This document shows, piece after piece, positions 36,140-45,101 of a DNA stretch of 64,000 nt. This DNA comes from UMGS1663 sp046964515. GTDB lineage: Bacteria; Bacillota; Clostridia; TANB77; CAG-508. The notes below the pieces were generated by a model. That model saw only the letters and a list, made by a program, of their open reading frames with translations, was not told where the DNA came from and did not search any database. The position numbers and the translations under genes were made by a program. The stretch is from assembly GCA_046964515.1 (NCBI GenBank), contig JBKUYM010000006.1, forward strand, positions 1-64,000, read 5' to 3'. Position 1 is the first letter of the stretch. Every line of letters starts with the position of its first letter.

Positions 36140-37003
36140 TTACAGTATAATCTTTTTCTTTCCCATAGCACCAATTCCACTAACACCTTCTTCTCCATCT
36201 CTTAATTCTTCCTCAATATCTCTTATGGTTAAATATTTTGTATTATCTGTTGTGGCAATTCTTTCTGCTACAATTAAAGGGTCAATAAAGTCAATCATAA
36301 TTCTCGCAGGAGAAGATGCAAAATTAGCACCTGCTGCCATAATTCCTTCATAATAACTTTGACAGGCACCTGCAAAAATAGCCAAATCTCTCCCTTTTGT
36401 ATTCCAACTTCTAGCTTCTGTTACAGTTTGTATAAAGTGTCTAGAATTTCGATAATTATAAATATCATTAAATGCCATACCCTTTTTTATCATCCCATCA
36501 TGGCCTGTTAAAACCAATATATCTGGTTGATATCTTTCTAACAAATCTTTTATATAAAATGCTTGTTTGTTTTCTGCTATATTCTTAACTACCGCCGTTA
36601 ACCCCAGACTTTTATAATATTTCATAGATTTTTCACTATAACGCTTATCGCCATCTAAATGCAGTATTCTTCCTGTATAAACTACCTTACTACTTCTTTT
36701 TTCACCATCAGACCATTTCCAAGATTTCTTTGTAGAACTCAGACAATACATTGGATCTTTTAAACAAGTTTGTATTCGATTAGAAATTTTATCTTCCCAT
36801 ACTTGTATTTTATTATCTACAATACGTTTATCCATATGTTCTAGATCCTCTAAAGGACTATCTGCTTCTATACGTTCTGTTATACCTTTTAAAATAGCAA
36901 ATTCTTGCTTATTACTGGTTCTAATAATTTTTTTAATTTCAAATATAACATCTTTTTGGTAAGAAATTCTTCCTACAATATCTCCTTTTTTAAATTTGCC
37001 CAC
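36140..37003 (-). CDS. yabG: sporulation-specific protease YabG
   Basis: 287 residues from GTG 37003. Starts MGKFKKGDIVGRISYQKDV, then LHLDGD, PDILVLTGHDGM, and FAGACQSYYEGIMAAGANFASSPARI with the conserved Cys. YabG is a cysteine-type protease that trims coat proteins and germination factors in the mother cell. GGGGTGG lies upstream. Precedes veg. Confidence 0.93.
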   Translation of the reverse strand: MGKFKKGDIVGRISYQKDVIFEIKKIIRTSNKQEFAILKGITERIEADSPLEDLEHMDKRIVDNKIQVWEDKISNRIQTCLKDPMYCLSSTKKSWKWSDGEKRSSKVVYTGRILHLDGDKRYSEKSMKYYKSLGLTAVVKNIAENKQAFYIKDLLERYQPDILVLTGHDGMIKKGMAFNDIYNYRNSRHFIQTVTEARSWNTKGRDLAIFAGACQSYYEGIMAAGANFASSPARIMIDFIDPLIVAERIATTDNTKYLTIRDIEEELRDGEEGVSGIGAMGKKKIIL

Positions 37004-37270
37004 AATACCACCCCATCATTTTGGTTATCCTTTATGGTATCATATGTCGTATTGTGTCAATTTGTGTTAAAATTTGCTTGAAAATTGTTTTTATTATTTT
37101 TCAAAAACACTTGCTTTTGTATAAAAACCATGATATAGTATAGGTGGCTTGAAAAAGCTTAAATATTTTTAATTATTAAGTAGATCATTTCCTTCTAGAA
37201 TAAAATTTTAAAGGAATCAATGAGTCAAAAGATGTTAAATCTAGAAATTTTAAGAAGGAGGTAATCTAAA

Positions 37271-37471
37271 ATGGAAGAAAATACTAACGAATTCGTAGAC
37301 GAGACAATCGTATGCAAAGACTGTGGTGCTGAATTTGTTTTCACAGCTGGTGAACAACAATTCTATGCTGAAAAAGGTTTTACAAATAAACCACAAAGAT
37401 GTCCTGCTTGCAGAAAAGCAAGAAAAGATCAAAGAAGAAACAACAACTATAACAATAATTACAATAACTAA
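37271..37471 (+). CDS. zinc-ribbon protein with Asn-rich tail
   Basis: 66 residues. C-x2-C-x2-E-FVFTAGEQQFYAEKGF and RCPACRKARK form a treble zinc ribbon (four Cys), the small zf-like family with F-T-x-G-E-Q. The last ~13 residues are nearly all Asn and Tyr, a low-complexity tail. Strong AAGGAGG 8 nt upstream and its own terminator suggest high expression. Function unknown. Confidence 0.82.
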   Translation: MEENTNEFVDETIVCKDCGAEFVFTAGEQQFYAEKGFTNKPQRCPACRKARKDQRRNNNYNNNYNN

Positions 37472-37482
37472 TTATATAGTAG

Positions 37483-37512
37483 CGCTCTGGCTAAACAGCT
37501 AGAGCGTTTTGT
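37483..37512 (+). terminator. terminator of the zinc-ribbon gene
   Basis: CGCTCTGGCT (37483-37492) and AGCTAGAGCG (37497-37506), one G-T pair, 4-nt loop, T-rich tail. Confidence 0.8.
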
Positions 37513-37521
37513 TATATAGAA

Positions 37522-37561
37522 AAAATACAAGTTTATACTAGAAAGCATAAACTTGTATTTT
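37522..37561 (-). terminator. spoIIID terminator
   Basis: Perfect 14-bp stem: AAAATACAAGTTTA (37522-37535) and TAAACTTGTATTTT (37548-37561), T-rich downstream on the minus strand. It begins one base after the +1-frame stop of spoIIID, while frame 0 would translate straight through it. Confidence 0.9.
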
Positions 37562-37562
37562 C

Positions 37563-37833
37563 TTATCCGTACTTTATCTTCATTTATATGACTGTATTTC
37601 ATCTTTGTAGCCATACCGCCTCTTATGTGTCTTTCTGCTTTATTTTCATCTAAAATAACTCTTACTTCTGCTGCTAGCACAGGATTTATCTTTAATATAC
37701 GTTCACTTAAATCTTTATGTACGGTACTTTTACTAACGCCAAACTTTTTTGCTGCGCCTCTTACGGTATCTTTTGAATCTATGATATAATGTGCTAAACG
37801 AATTGCACGTTCTTCTATTGAAATACCCTTCAT
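37563..37833 (-). CDS. spoIIID: SpoIIID sporulation regulator, ends through a +1 shift at CGG
   Basis: From ATG 37833 (GGAGG 9 nt upstream) frame 0 reads 88 residues: EERAIRLAHYIIDSKDTVRGAAKKFGVSKST helix-turn-helix, then RHIRGGMATKMKYSHINEDKV. The next codon is CGG (37567-37569). Skipping its C gives GGA then TAA (37563-37565): 89 residues, the normal SpoIIID size. Frame 0 would instead add 33 residues, crossing two terminator hairpins. SpoIIID is the mother-cell DNA-binding regulator acting after sigma-E. Clearest case of the CGG pattern, since stop and terminator both fit the shifted frame. Confidence 0.93.
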
Positions 37834-37854
37834 ATAAGAAAACCTCCATGTCAA

Positions 37855-38340
37855 TACATTTGTTTAATTGTATTCGCATAAAAGTTGTATTAGAACTGTT
37901 TTCACTTTTCTATTTTCATCGTTTTATTTTGCTAACATCTATAAATCTTTATATCCTTTTTACATCCATTTACTAATTTCAATATAAATTTTTACATAAT
38001 TTCTTATTACTTCCTCGTCCCATTATATTTCATATCCAAAGTACTTATTTCCTAATTTTCGTTTTACCTCAATTTATTCTAAGAACAATATAGAACACTA
38101 TTGTCATCCACTTGATTTCTTTCTTCGTATTCTAAAACCTGTAATTAAATATTACTCTTTTTACAATCTTCTTATTTTTTATAATTAATATCTGCTCTTT
38201 TTTTCCTTTTATTAATAATCGCCTTAAATAGTTTGATTCCATTAACATAAAAAATGTAGCTTTTACGTTTTTCCATATCATATAGTGTCATTAGTTAAAA
38301 ATTCATGTCACAAAATTAACTTTAGACTATTACAGAAAGG
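37855..38340. other. non-coding gap, AT-rich
   Basis: About 490 bp between the divergent spoIIID and GT-C genes. I see no ORF, RNA gene or repeat. It must hold both promoters; on the minus strand GAATACAATT (about 37870-37880) loosely resembles a sigma-E -10, as expected for spoIIID. Confidence 0.4.
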
Positions 38341-38358
38341 TAGGTCATTTATTAAAAA

Positions 38359-39930
38359 ATGGAAAATCGAAAAAAAGAAATCTTTATTATTCTTACTGTC
38401 CTAATCATTCAAACCATTATTTATGTCTTATGTGGAATTCAAAAATCTTACATCCACATGGATGAAGCCTATTCAATGGGACTTACCCATTATGAAAGAG
38501 TAGAAATACAAGATAATACAAATTTTTATAATCAATGGCATAATAAAACTTATTATGAACAATATTTATCTGTGCAAGAAGATGAAAGTAATGATTATCG
38601 TCCTATATATGAAAATCAAAAAAATGACGTACATCCTCCTTTATATTATCTATTATTGCGATTAGCTATGAATTTTACTAAAAATCATTTTTCAAAATGG
38701 CCTGGAATTATTCTGAATATCCTAATTTATCTATTCATAACATTATTTACTTATCAAATATTGAAGAAACTTTTTGCTAGTCAAACAAAGTCAAAGGAAA
38801 AAGCAATAGCACTTGCTTTTATTTCTTCTATCAGCATAGCTTCTTTAACAAATGTAATTTATATTAGAATGTATGCTTTATCAACGTTAAACATCTTAAT
38901 AACCACTTTTTTACATATGAAATTGCTTGAAGAAGAAAAAATAAATATGCCATTATTCCTTAGTATTGGTATTTCCGCTTTAGTAGGTTCTTTGACACAT
39001 TACTATTATTTATTATATTTGGGTATGCTATATATTGTATTTGCACTTAAGTATCTAAGGCAAAGGCATTTTAAGAAATTCATGTACTATACACTAACTA
39101 TGCTCATAACCGCTGTTATTTCTTTAACCATCTTTCCTTATTCTATCCAACATATGTTTTTCGGATATAGAGGTCAGGGTGTTATTTACCAATTAAGCAA
39201 TCTTTCAAAATTTTTAATAAACATTTTATTATATTTATGGAAAATTAGTTATTATGGTTTTCATAATTTATTATGGATTATTTTAATCCTTTTGCTTAGT
39301 TTCATCATCTACAAAAAAAGTAAAAGAATTGTTAGTACGATTCCTAAAAACAAATATATCATGATAATTGCTATTCCTACCATGTTCTATTTTTTAATTG
39401 TAGCTATGGCTTCTCCTTGGATAGAACTCCGATATATGCTACCAATTTATCCTTTACTATTTATATTGGTTATTTATGGTTTATTTATCTTATTAAATTC
39501 TATAAGGAATAAAAAGATAACCATGACTATTTTTTCTATTTTGTTACTACTTTTTCTCCTTACGCCTATTATTTTTAAAATAGAGCCAGAAGTTCTATAT
39601 CGTGATAAAAAAGAAATTGTACAACAGCTTGAAAATGAATTTAATTTGCCAACGCTTTATTTATTGAACACTTCTAATAACCGATTTTTAGATGATATTT
39701 TCCTATTCTCAAAAATAGAGGAATCCTATATTGCTAAAGATTTAGATGATTCTGTAGATGCTATTAAATCTATTTTAAATGGAAAAGATATTTCTAATGG
39801 TATTGTAGTTTTTATTAATGAAGGATATTCTCAAGATACACTCTTAAAAAGGATACATCAAGCTACTTCCCTAAAAAAATGTAGACATTTAAAAAGATTA
39901 AATGCTTGTGATGTGTATTATTTTCACTAA
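38359..39930 (+). CDS. GT-C-type polytopic glycosyltransferase (GT39/ArnT-like)
   Basis: 523 residues with 10-12 membrane spans. The first extracytoplasmic loop holds YIHMDEAYSMG (the acidic DE motif of GT-C enzymes), and TM2 is preceded by NDVHPPLYYLLLRLAM, typical of GT39/PMT-like proteins. A C-terminal ~100-residue soluble part follows. It would use a polyprenyl-phosphate sugar on a surface acceptor. The ribosome binding site (AGGTAGG) is about 14 nt from ATG, looser than usual. Single gene. Confidence 0.75.
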   Translation: MENRKKEIFIILTVLIIQTIIYVLCGIQKSYIHMDEAYSMGLTHYERVEIQDNTNFYNQWHNKTYYEQYLSVQEDESNDYRPIYENQKNDVHPPLYYLLLRLAMNFTKNHFSKWPGIILNILIYLFITLFTYQILKKLFASQTKSKEKAIALAFISSISIASLTNVIYIRMYALSTLNILITTFLHMKLLEEEKINMPLFLSIGISALVGSLTHYYYLLYLGMLYIVFALKYLRQRHFKKFMYYTLTMLITAVISLTIFPYSIQHMFFGYRGQGVIYQLSNLSKFLINILLYLWKISYYGFHNLLWIILILLLSFIIYKKSKRIVSTIPKNKYIMIIAIPTMFYFLIVAMASPWIELRYMLPIYPLLFILVIYGLFILLNSIRNKKITMTIFSILLLLFLLTPIIFKIEPEVLYRDKKEIVQQLENEFNLPTLYLLNTSNNRFLDDIFLFSKIEESYIAKDLDDSVDAIKSILNGKDISNGIVVFINEGYSQDTLLKRIHQATSLKKCRHLKRLNACDVYYFH

Positions 39931-39942
39931 TTACTTAAATAA

Positions 39943-39979
39943 AAAAAACGCATCTACCTAAATGGTAAATGCGTTTTTT
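39943..39979 (+). terminator. bidirectional terminator between GT-C and P-type ATPase genes
   Basis: AAAAAACGCAT (39943-39953) and ATGCGTTTTTT (39969-39979), inner TACC/GGTA. Confidence 0.85.
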
Positions 39980-40006
39980 CACGTTACATTATTTCTTAAT
40001 TTTTCT

Positions 40007-42415
40007 TTATTCTCTCATACATTTTTGTTTTCTTCTATTTTGTACTTTTTCTATTTTTAGTAATTTTCCTATTAGAAAATGTAATAATACAAAATTAAAA
40101 ACATCTATCATACAAATAACAGGTATTTGCCTCCACATGCTTGTCATTGGTGCAATAGAAAACCACCAATCTAAGCCAGTAAGTCCTACTATGAATAAGA
40201 ATGTCATTGATAAACTTAGTATAAAGCGAAATGGTGATACCACTAAATTACTATGTTCACTTTTCCTACTTTTGGCTAGAGTGAACAATAATAAAATACC
40301 TGCAAATCCTGTTGTAATTACACATAAACTAGGATAAATTTCATCTGGTAACTTACCCATTTTATGTACAATTCCTAGAGAAATCACACCAATAATAACT
40401 GTTAGTGCTGTTGGCAGAGCTTTACTAATTACATTTTTCATAAAGTTACCCCTTATTCTTTCTTTATTAGGTTCTAGTGCTAATAAGAAAGAAGGAATAC
40501 CAATGGCTACTACACTAATTAAGCTTAATTGAATTGGCATAAAAGGATACTCAGCACCTATTAATATAAATAAAACAGCTAGTACGCTTGAATAAATCGT
40601 TTTTACTAAAAATAGAGAAGCAGAACGCTGTATATTATTGATTGTTCTTCTACCTTCTGCTACAACTTTAGGCATAGAAGCAAAATTAGAATCTAATAAC
40701 ACTAATTGTGCTACACTTTTGGTTGCATCACTACCATTTGCCATAGCAATACTACAATCAGCTTCTTTTAAGGCAAGAACATCATTAACACCATCTCCTG
40801 TCATGGCTACTGTTTTTCCTTTTTCTTTTAAAGCTTTTACTAGCTGTTTCTTTTGTAATGGTGATACTCTTCCAAAAATGGTATATTGGCTGGCAATTTG
40901 TTTAATTTGTTCTTCTGTTTGGATTTTTGACATATCTATGTATTTTTCATAACCTTCAACACCGGTTAGTTTTGCAATTTTAGAAACCGTTACAGGATTA
41001 TCTCCCGATATAATTTTAATATTCACGCCCTGTTCTTTAAAATAAGCTAAGGTTTCTTTTGCTTCTTTTCTAATTTTATCAATAATACAAACTAATCCAA
41101 TTACCTCCAAATCAGAAGGTAATTGCCTATCTTTTATAATTTCTGTCGTATGTGTTAAAACCAGAACTCTATAATCATTTGTATAAGGCTTTATCGTTTC
41201 TTCATAGTCTTTCCATTTTTCTTGTAGTACAAACTCTGGAGCTCCCATTATATAAGTGCCCTGTTTTTTAAAGGTAATTCCTGACCATTTTGTTTTAGAA
41301 GAAAATGGCACTACGCTTTCTTTTTCCCATACTTCTTCTGGTTTTATAAAAAATTCCCTTAGCGCATTAATCGTACTATTATTATCTTCTGAGGCAACTG
41401 CTATGTTAGATAATATCTTTTCCATTTCTTCTTTTTTTCCATCCAAGCTAACTACTTGCTTAATTTCCATTTTTCCTTCTGTTAATGTTCCTGTTTTGTC
41501 TAAACAAAGTGTATCTACCCTTGCTAAAGTTTCTATACAATATAATTCTTGTACTAATACTTTGTTTTTAGATAGTCGAACAACACTAACTGCTAACACA
41601 GTGCTAGTTAATAGTACTAAGCCTTCTGGAATCATACCAATAATTGCCGCTACTGATTTAACTACAGCCTCTTGCATAGTGGCATCTGGTAAATGCATTT
41701 GATTCCAAAACAAAATCAATCCTATTGGTACAATTGCTATAGATAATACTTTAATAATCTTATTTAAAGATTCCATGATTTCTGATTTTACTTTTTTTAC
41801 ATATTTAGCACCACTAGAAATTTGGGCTGTATAATTTTCTTCTGCTATATGTTCTACCTTTGCAACACAACTTCCACTTGAAATGAAACTTCCTGATAAT
41901 AACATATCTCCTTGTTTTTTCAAAATCGTATCTGTTTCTCCTGTAATAAACGATTCATCAACCTCTACCTCGCCTTTTTGTATAAAACTATCTGTTGCAA
42001 CTTGGTTTCCAGTTTCAAAAACTAAAATATCATCTAAAACAATATCTTGAATTGCTATTTCTTCCCTTTTTCCATCTCTTATAACGGTTGCCTTTGAACT
42101 AGCAAGCACAGCCAATTTGTCAATAATTCTTTTAGAATGTATTTCTTGGAAAGTGCTAATCGCTGTATTTAATACAACAATCAATAAAAAAAACATATTT
42201 TTGTACGAGCCTACTGCAAAAATAGCAATCGCTAAAAATAAGTTTATTATATTAAATAAAGTAATAAAATTCTCTTTTAAAATTTGTTTAATGCTTTTGG
42301 TTGGAACAGAAGTGTCATAATTCATAAGATGCTCTTTTTTTCTTTCTTCTACTTGCTCTTGTGTTAGTCCACTTTCTATATCTGGCTGATATCTTTTCTT
42401 TTCTGACATATTCAT
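40007..42415 (-). CDS. cation-translocating P-type ATPase
   Basis: 802 residues from ATG 42415 (AGAGG upstream). Actuator TGE in SFITGETDTI, phosphorylation DKTGTLTEGK, hinge MTGDGVNDVLALKEADCSIAMANGSDA. About ten membrane spans. There is no N-terminal heavy-metal domain and no CPC motif, so it is closer to Ca/Mg- or K-type P-type ATPases than to Cu/Zn pumps; M4 reads IIGMIPEGL, with P-E-G-L as in P2/P3-like pumps. Ion specificity unresolved. Confidence 0.9.
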   Translation of the reverse strand: MNMSEKKRYQPDIESGLTQEQVEERKKEHLMNYDTSVPTKSIKQILKENFITLFNIINLFLAIAIFAVGSYKNMFFLLIVVLNTAISTFQEIHSKRIIDKLAVLASSKATVIRDGKREEIAIQDIVLDDILVFETGNQVATDSFIQKGEVEVDESFITGETDTILKKQGDMLLSGSFISSGSCVAKVEHIAEENYTAQISSGAKYVKKVKSEIMESLNKIIKVLSIAIVPIGLILFWNQMHLPDATMQEAVVKSVAAIIGMIPEGLVLLTSTVLAVSVVRLSKNKVLVQELYCIETLARVDTLCLDKTGTLTEGKMEIKQVVSLDGKKEEMEKILSNIAVASEDNNSTINALREFFIKPEEVWEKESVVPFSSKTKWSGITFKKQGTYIMGAPEFVLQEKWKDYEETIKPYTNDYRVLVLTHTTEIIKDRQLPSDLEVIGLVCIIDKIRKEAKETLAYFKEQGVNIKIISGDNPVTVSKIAKLTGVEGYEKYIDMSKIQTEEQIKQIASQYTIFGRVSPLQKKQLVKALKEKGKTVAMTGDGVNDVLALKEADCSIAMANGSDATKSVAQLVLLDSNFASMPKVVAEGRRTINNIQRSASLFLVKTIYSSVLAVLFILIGAEYPFMPIQLSLISVVAIGIPSFLLALEPNKERIRGNFMKNVISKALPTALTVIIGVISLGIVHKMGKLPDEIYPSLCVITTGFAGILLLFTLAKSRKSEHSNLVVSPFRFILSLSMTFLFIVGLTGLDWWFSIAPMTSMWRQIPVICMIDVFNFVLLHFLIGKLLKIEKVQNRRKQKCMRE

Positions 42416-42524
42416 TTTTCGCCTCTTTCTTAATGATAATGGTATTGTAGCATAGGTATTTTGAAAGTTCAAATAAAATGCCTATATTCATAAAGATTTA
42501 AGAAATCCCTCTTTGTATAAGTAG

Positions 42525-42564
42525 AAAAAAGAATTTATATCTTTTTATCTATAAATTCTTTTTT
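42525..42564 (-). terminator. terminator of the MazG-fusion gene
   Basis: AAAAAAGAATTTATA (42525-42539) and its complement (42550-42564), 15-bp stem, T6 on the minus strand. Confidence 0.7.
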
Positions 42565-42618
42565 AATGATTCTATAATATATCTATGCCTTCTACTTTAT
42601 GACTTCTTTGTCACTTGT

Positions 42619-43311
42619 CTATTTCCATGTTCTATAAATATTTTCCTTCTCTTTTTGTTTTAAACATTGAAACATATCAATCTGTAGTCCATTACAAATA
42701 CAACTCAAAACATATAGGCAATCTGACACTTCACTTTCTATAGAATCATAATGTTCTTGTTTATGAATATCTGTACCCATATTAGTAGCATGCTTTCTAA
42801 TGGCTTTTGCTAGTTCTCCAATTTCTTCTGTTAATAGTAACATTTTTTCTTCTATCGGTTGGTCCTCAAATCCTCTTAATGTGTTTACCCCTTTTATATA
42901 TTGTTGTATTTGTTTGAGAGAATTATTCTCTTGTAGACAATTCCATAAAGCCTCCTGTTTATGTTCTTCATTTCTTTTAACCTTTTCCATTTCTTGTTCT
43001 TCTTCTACCTCTATTAAATAGATTTTTTTATCAAAAGCACCTTTTTTTTGTTTTTTATCCCTTTTTATAGTTTCTAATTTAACTTTTTCTATCTTCTCGT
43101 TTTTCTGAATAGCCTCTATTACTTCCATAACATCTGCCATTTCTTCTATACTATGTTCTACCATCCATTCACTTACTTCTTCTACTAATTTCTTATCTAA
43201 TTCCTTTTTATAATTATCTTCATCTAAAATCTGATAATGGCATTTTTTCTCTGCTTTTTGAATATTTTCGGGTATTTTATCTCTTACTAATTTATGGTAT
43301 TTATAAAGCAT
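42619..43311 (-). CDS. two-domain nucleotide pyrophosphohydrolase-like fusion
   Basis: 230 residues. Residues 1-100 match the HisE/MazG-like class starting YHKLVRDKIPENI, with KLVEEVSEW and IEEMADVMEVIEAI supplying the acidic metal cluster. Residues ~140-230 form a second MazG-type half, LLLTEEIGELAKAIRKHA and ESEVSDCLYVLSCICN, also with E-x2-E and E-x2-D. The linker is Lys/Glu-rich and probably coiled. MazG folds hydrolyse non-canonical NTPs as dimers; a fused tandem is unusual. AGGAGG precedes ATG. Confidence 0.8.
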   Translation of the reverse strand: MLYKYHKLVRDKIPENIQKAEKKCHYQILDEDNYKKELDKKLVEEVSEWMVEHSIEEMADVMEVIEAIQKNEKIEKVKLETIKRDKKQKKGAFDKKIYLIEVEEEQEMEKVKRNEEHKQEALWNCLQENNSLKQIQQYIKGVNTLRGFEDQPIEEKMLLLTEEIGELAKAIRKHATNMGTDIHKQEHYDSIESEVSDCLYVLSCICNGLQIDMFQCLKQKEKENIYRTWK

Positions 43312-43417
43312 AAATTCCTCCTCTTATTTTTGAATTTTTTTATTTTAATATTTTAATTATAAAAATCTTTTTGGATAAAGTCAATACTTTTTGCGAATTT
43401 TTGTTCTTGTTTTCCAC

Positions 43418-43446
43418 TTGACTATATTCCTATATTATGTTATTAT
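43418..43446 (+). promoter_or_regulatory. promoter of the small basic ORF
   Basis: TTGACT (43418-43423), 17 nt, TATTAT (43441-43446); 36 bp before the ATG at 43482. Confidence 0.7.
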
Positions 43447-43481
43447 ATTATATAAATCTTTTATTAGGAGGTATTCTCTAT

Positions 43482-43619
43482 ATGGCAAGAAAAAATCGTC
43501 GTGCCAAGCGGATTGTAAAGACACACCGTGCTGATGATTGGGGTAAAAAACTTCTTCATAAGCTTCAAAATGAAAAATTGAAAAAGTCATCCATGAAAGC
43601 GGTATCTGCCAGAAAGTAA
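43482..43619 (+). CDS. 45-residue basic protein with in-frame CGG, or an 11-codon frameshift sensor
   Basis: ATG 43482 follows AGGAGGT (43466-43472). Read plainly it gives 45 residues, strongly basic (MARKNRRAKRIVKTHRADDWG...), with promoter and terminator of its own, so the unit is certainly transcribed. Codon 10 is CGG (43509-43511), the only in-frame CGG here whose frame-0 continuation looks sensible. Skipping C gives GGA-TTG-TAA, an 11-residue peptide. Codons are richer in AAG, GCC and GCG than the neighbours, hinting at a foreign origin. Family unknown; it resembles small ribosome-associated basic proteins only in composition. Confidence 0.5.
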   Translation: MARKNRRAKRIVKTHRADDWGKKLLHKLQNEKLKKSSMKAVSARK

Positions 43620-43641
43620 TATCTAAAACTAAATATGGTTG

Positions 43642-43674
43642 CGCCTTCTTTGTCGTTCAAAGAAGGCGTTTTTC
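43642..43674 (+). terminator. terminator of the small basic ORF
   Basis: CGCCTTCTTTG (43642-43652) and CAAAGAAGGCG (43658-43668), 5-nt loop, then T-rich. Confidence 0.9.
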
Positions 43675-43780
43675 TATTTTTTTAATTTATTTTATGAACT
43701 TTTGTTTGACTTTTCCTCTTGTTTATGTTATATTTATAAAAACATATGTTTGTATAAATATGAGAGTAAGAGGTTATTTT

Positions 43781-45080
43781 ATGGAGTTATTAGATAAATT
43801 ACAAATTCTATCCGATAGTGCTAAATATGATGCTTCGTGTAGTTCTTCGGGTAGTAAACGTAGCAATTCTAAAAGTGGTATTGGTAATGGCGAAGTTTCT
43901 GGTATTTGTCATAGTTGGGGTGCTGATGGTCGTTGCATTTCTTTACTTAAAATTTTAATGAGCAATGCCTGTATTTATGATTGTAAATATTGTCTAAATC
44001 GTTGTACAAATACTGTAAAAAGAGCAACGTTCACCCCCCAAGAAATTGCTGACTTAACCATTCAATTTTATAAACGTAATTATATAGAAGGTTTATTTTT
44101 AAGTTCTGCTGTTATCAAAAACCCGGATTATACTATGGAACGTCTATATGAAGCTATTTTTATTTTAAGACATACCTATCACTTCAATGGCTATATTCAT
44201 GTAAAAACGATTCCTCGGTTGTAGTATAGAGCTAATTAATAAGTTAGGAACTTTAGTAGATAGAACTAGTATTAATATTGAACTTCCTTCTCAAGAAAGT
44301 TTAAAATTGTTAGCTCCTCAGAAGGAAAAAGCTGGCATTTTAACGCCTATGGAACATATTGCTAAAGAAATTGCCATTTCTTCTCAAGAGAAATCAAAAT
44401 ATAAAGAAAAATTTGTACCAGCGGGTCAAACCACGCAATTAATGGTAGGTGCTACTCCTGAAACTGATTTCAAAATTATGAAACTTTCTGAAGGACTTTA
44501 TCAGAAAATGCATTTAAAGCGTGTGTATTATTCTGCTTATGTATCTATTAATGAGGATTCTCTTCTTCCTGCTTTAAAACAACCACCTCTTCTTCGTGAA
44601 AATAGACTTTATCAAGCAGACTGGCTTCTTCGTTATTATGGTTTTCAAGTAAATGAACTTCTAGATGAAGAACATCCTAACTTCAATCCTTTATTAGATC
44701 CCAAATGTGATTATGCACTTCATCACTTAGAAAAATTTCCTGTAGAAATTAACCAAGCAGATTATTTTACTTTATTAAAAGTACCTGGTATTGGCGTTAT
44801 TTCTGCTAAAAGAATTATCATGGCTAGAAGAACTTTTCATTTAACTTTTGACAATTTAAAAAAATTAGGGATTGTTTTAAAACGTGCTAGGTATTTTATT
44901 ACCTGTGATGGAAAATACTATGATTCTATGCGCTATTTTAGTCAAAATTTTATTATGGAGAATTTACTATTTACAGAAAGATTATCCACACCTGGTACCC
45001 CCTATGTGCAAACCTCTTTATTTGATGAACTTTTGCCTACTAGAGAAGACCAGCTAAAATGTTTGACTGGTAGCTTATAA
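43781..45080 (+). CDS. radical SAM putative DNA modification/repair protein (TIGR03916 type), needs +1 shift at CGG
   Basis: From ATG 43781 (AGAGG 7 nt upstream) frame 0 gives 145 residues: MELLDKLQILSDSAKYDASCSSSG..., the cluster motif CIYDCKYC, ATFTPQEIADLTI and NGYIHVKTIP. It then meets CGG (44216-44218), followed by TTG-TAG. Skipping C44216 gives GGT-TGT-AGT and the frame runs to 45080, adding TSINIELPSQESLKLLAPQKEK and a helix-hairpin-helix (VPGIGVISAKRI). Total 432 residues, normal for the family, whose members have I-P-G here. Paired with the TIGR03915-type gene. Function in vivo unproven; the family is linked to uracil-DNA-glycosylase-like partners. Confidence 0.92.
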
Positions 45081-45101
45081 AGAAAGGAGTTTTTATCTAA
45101 A

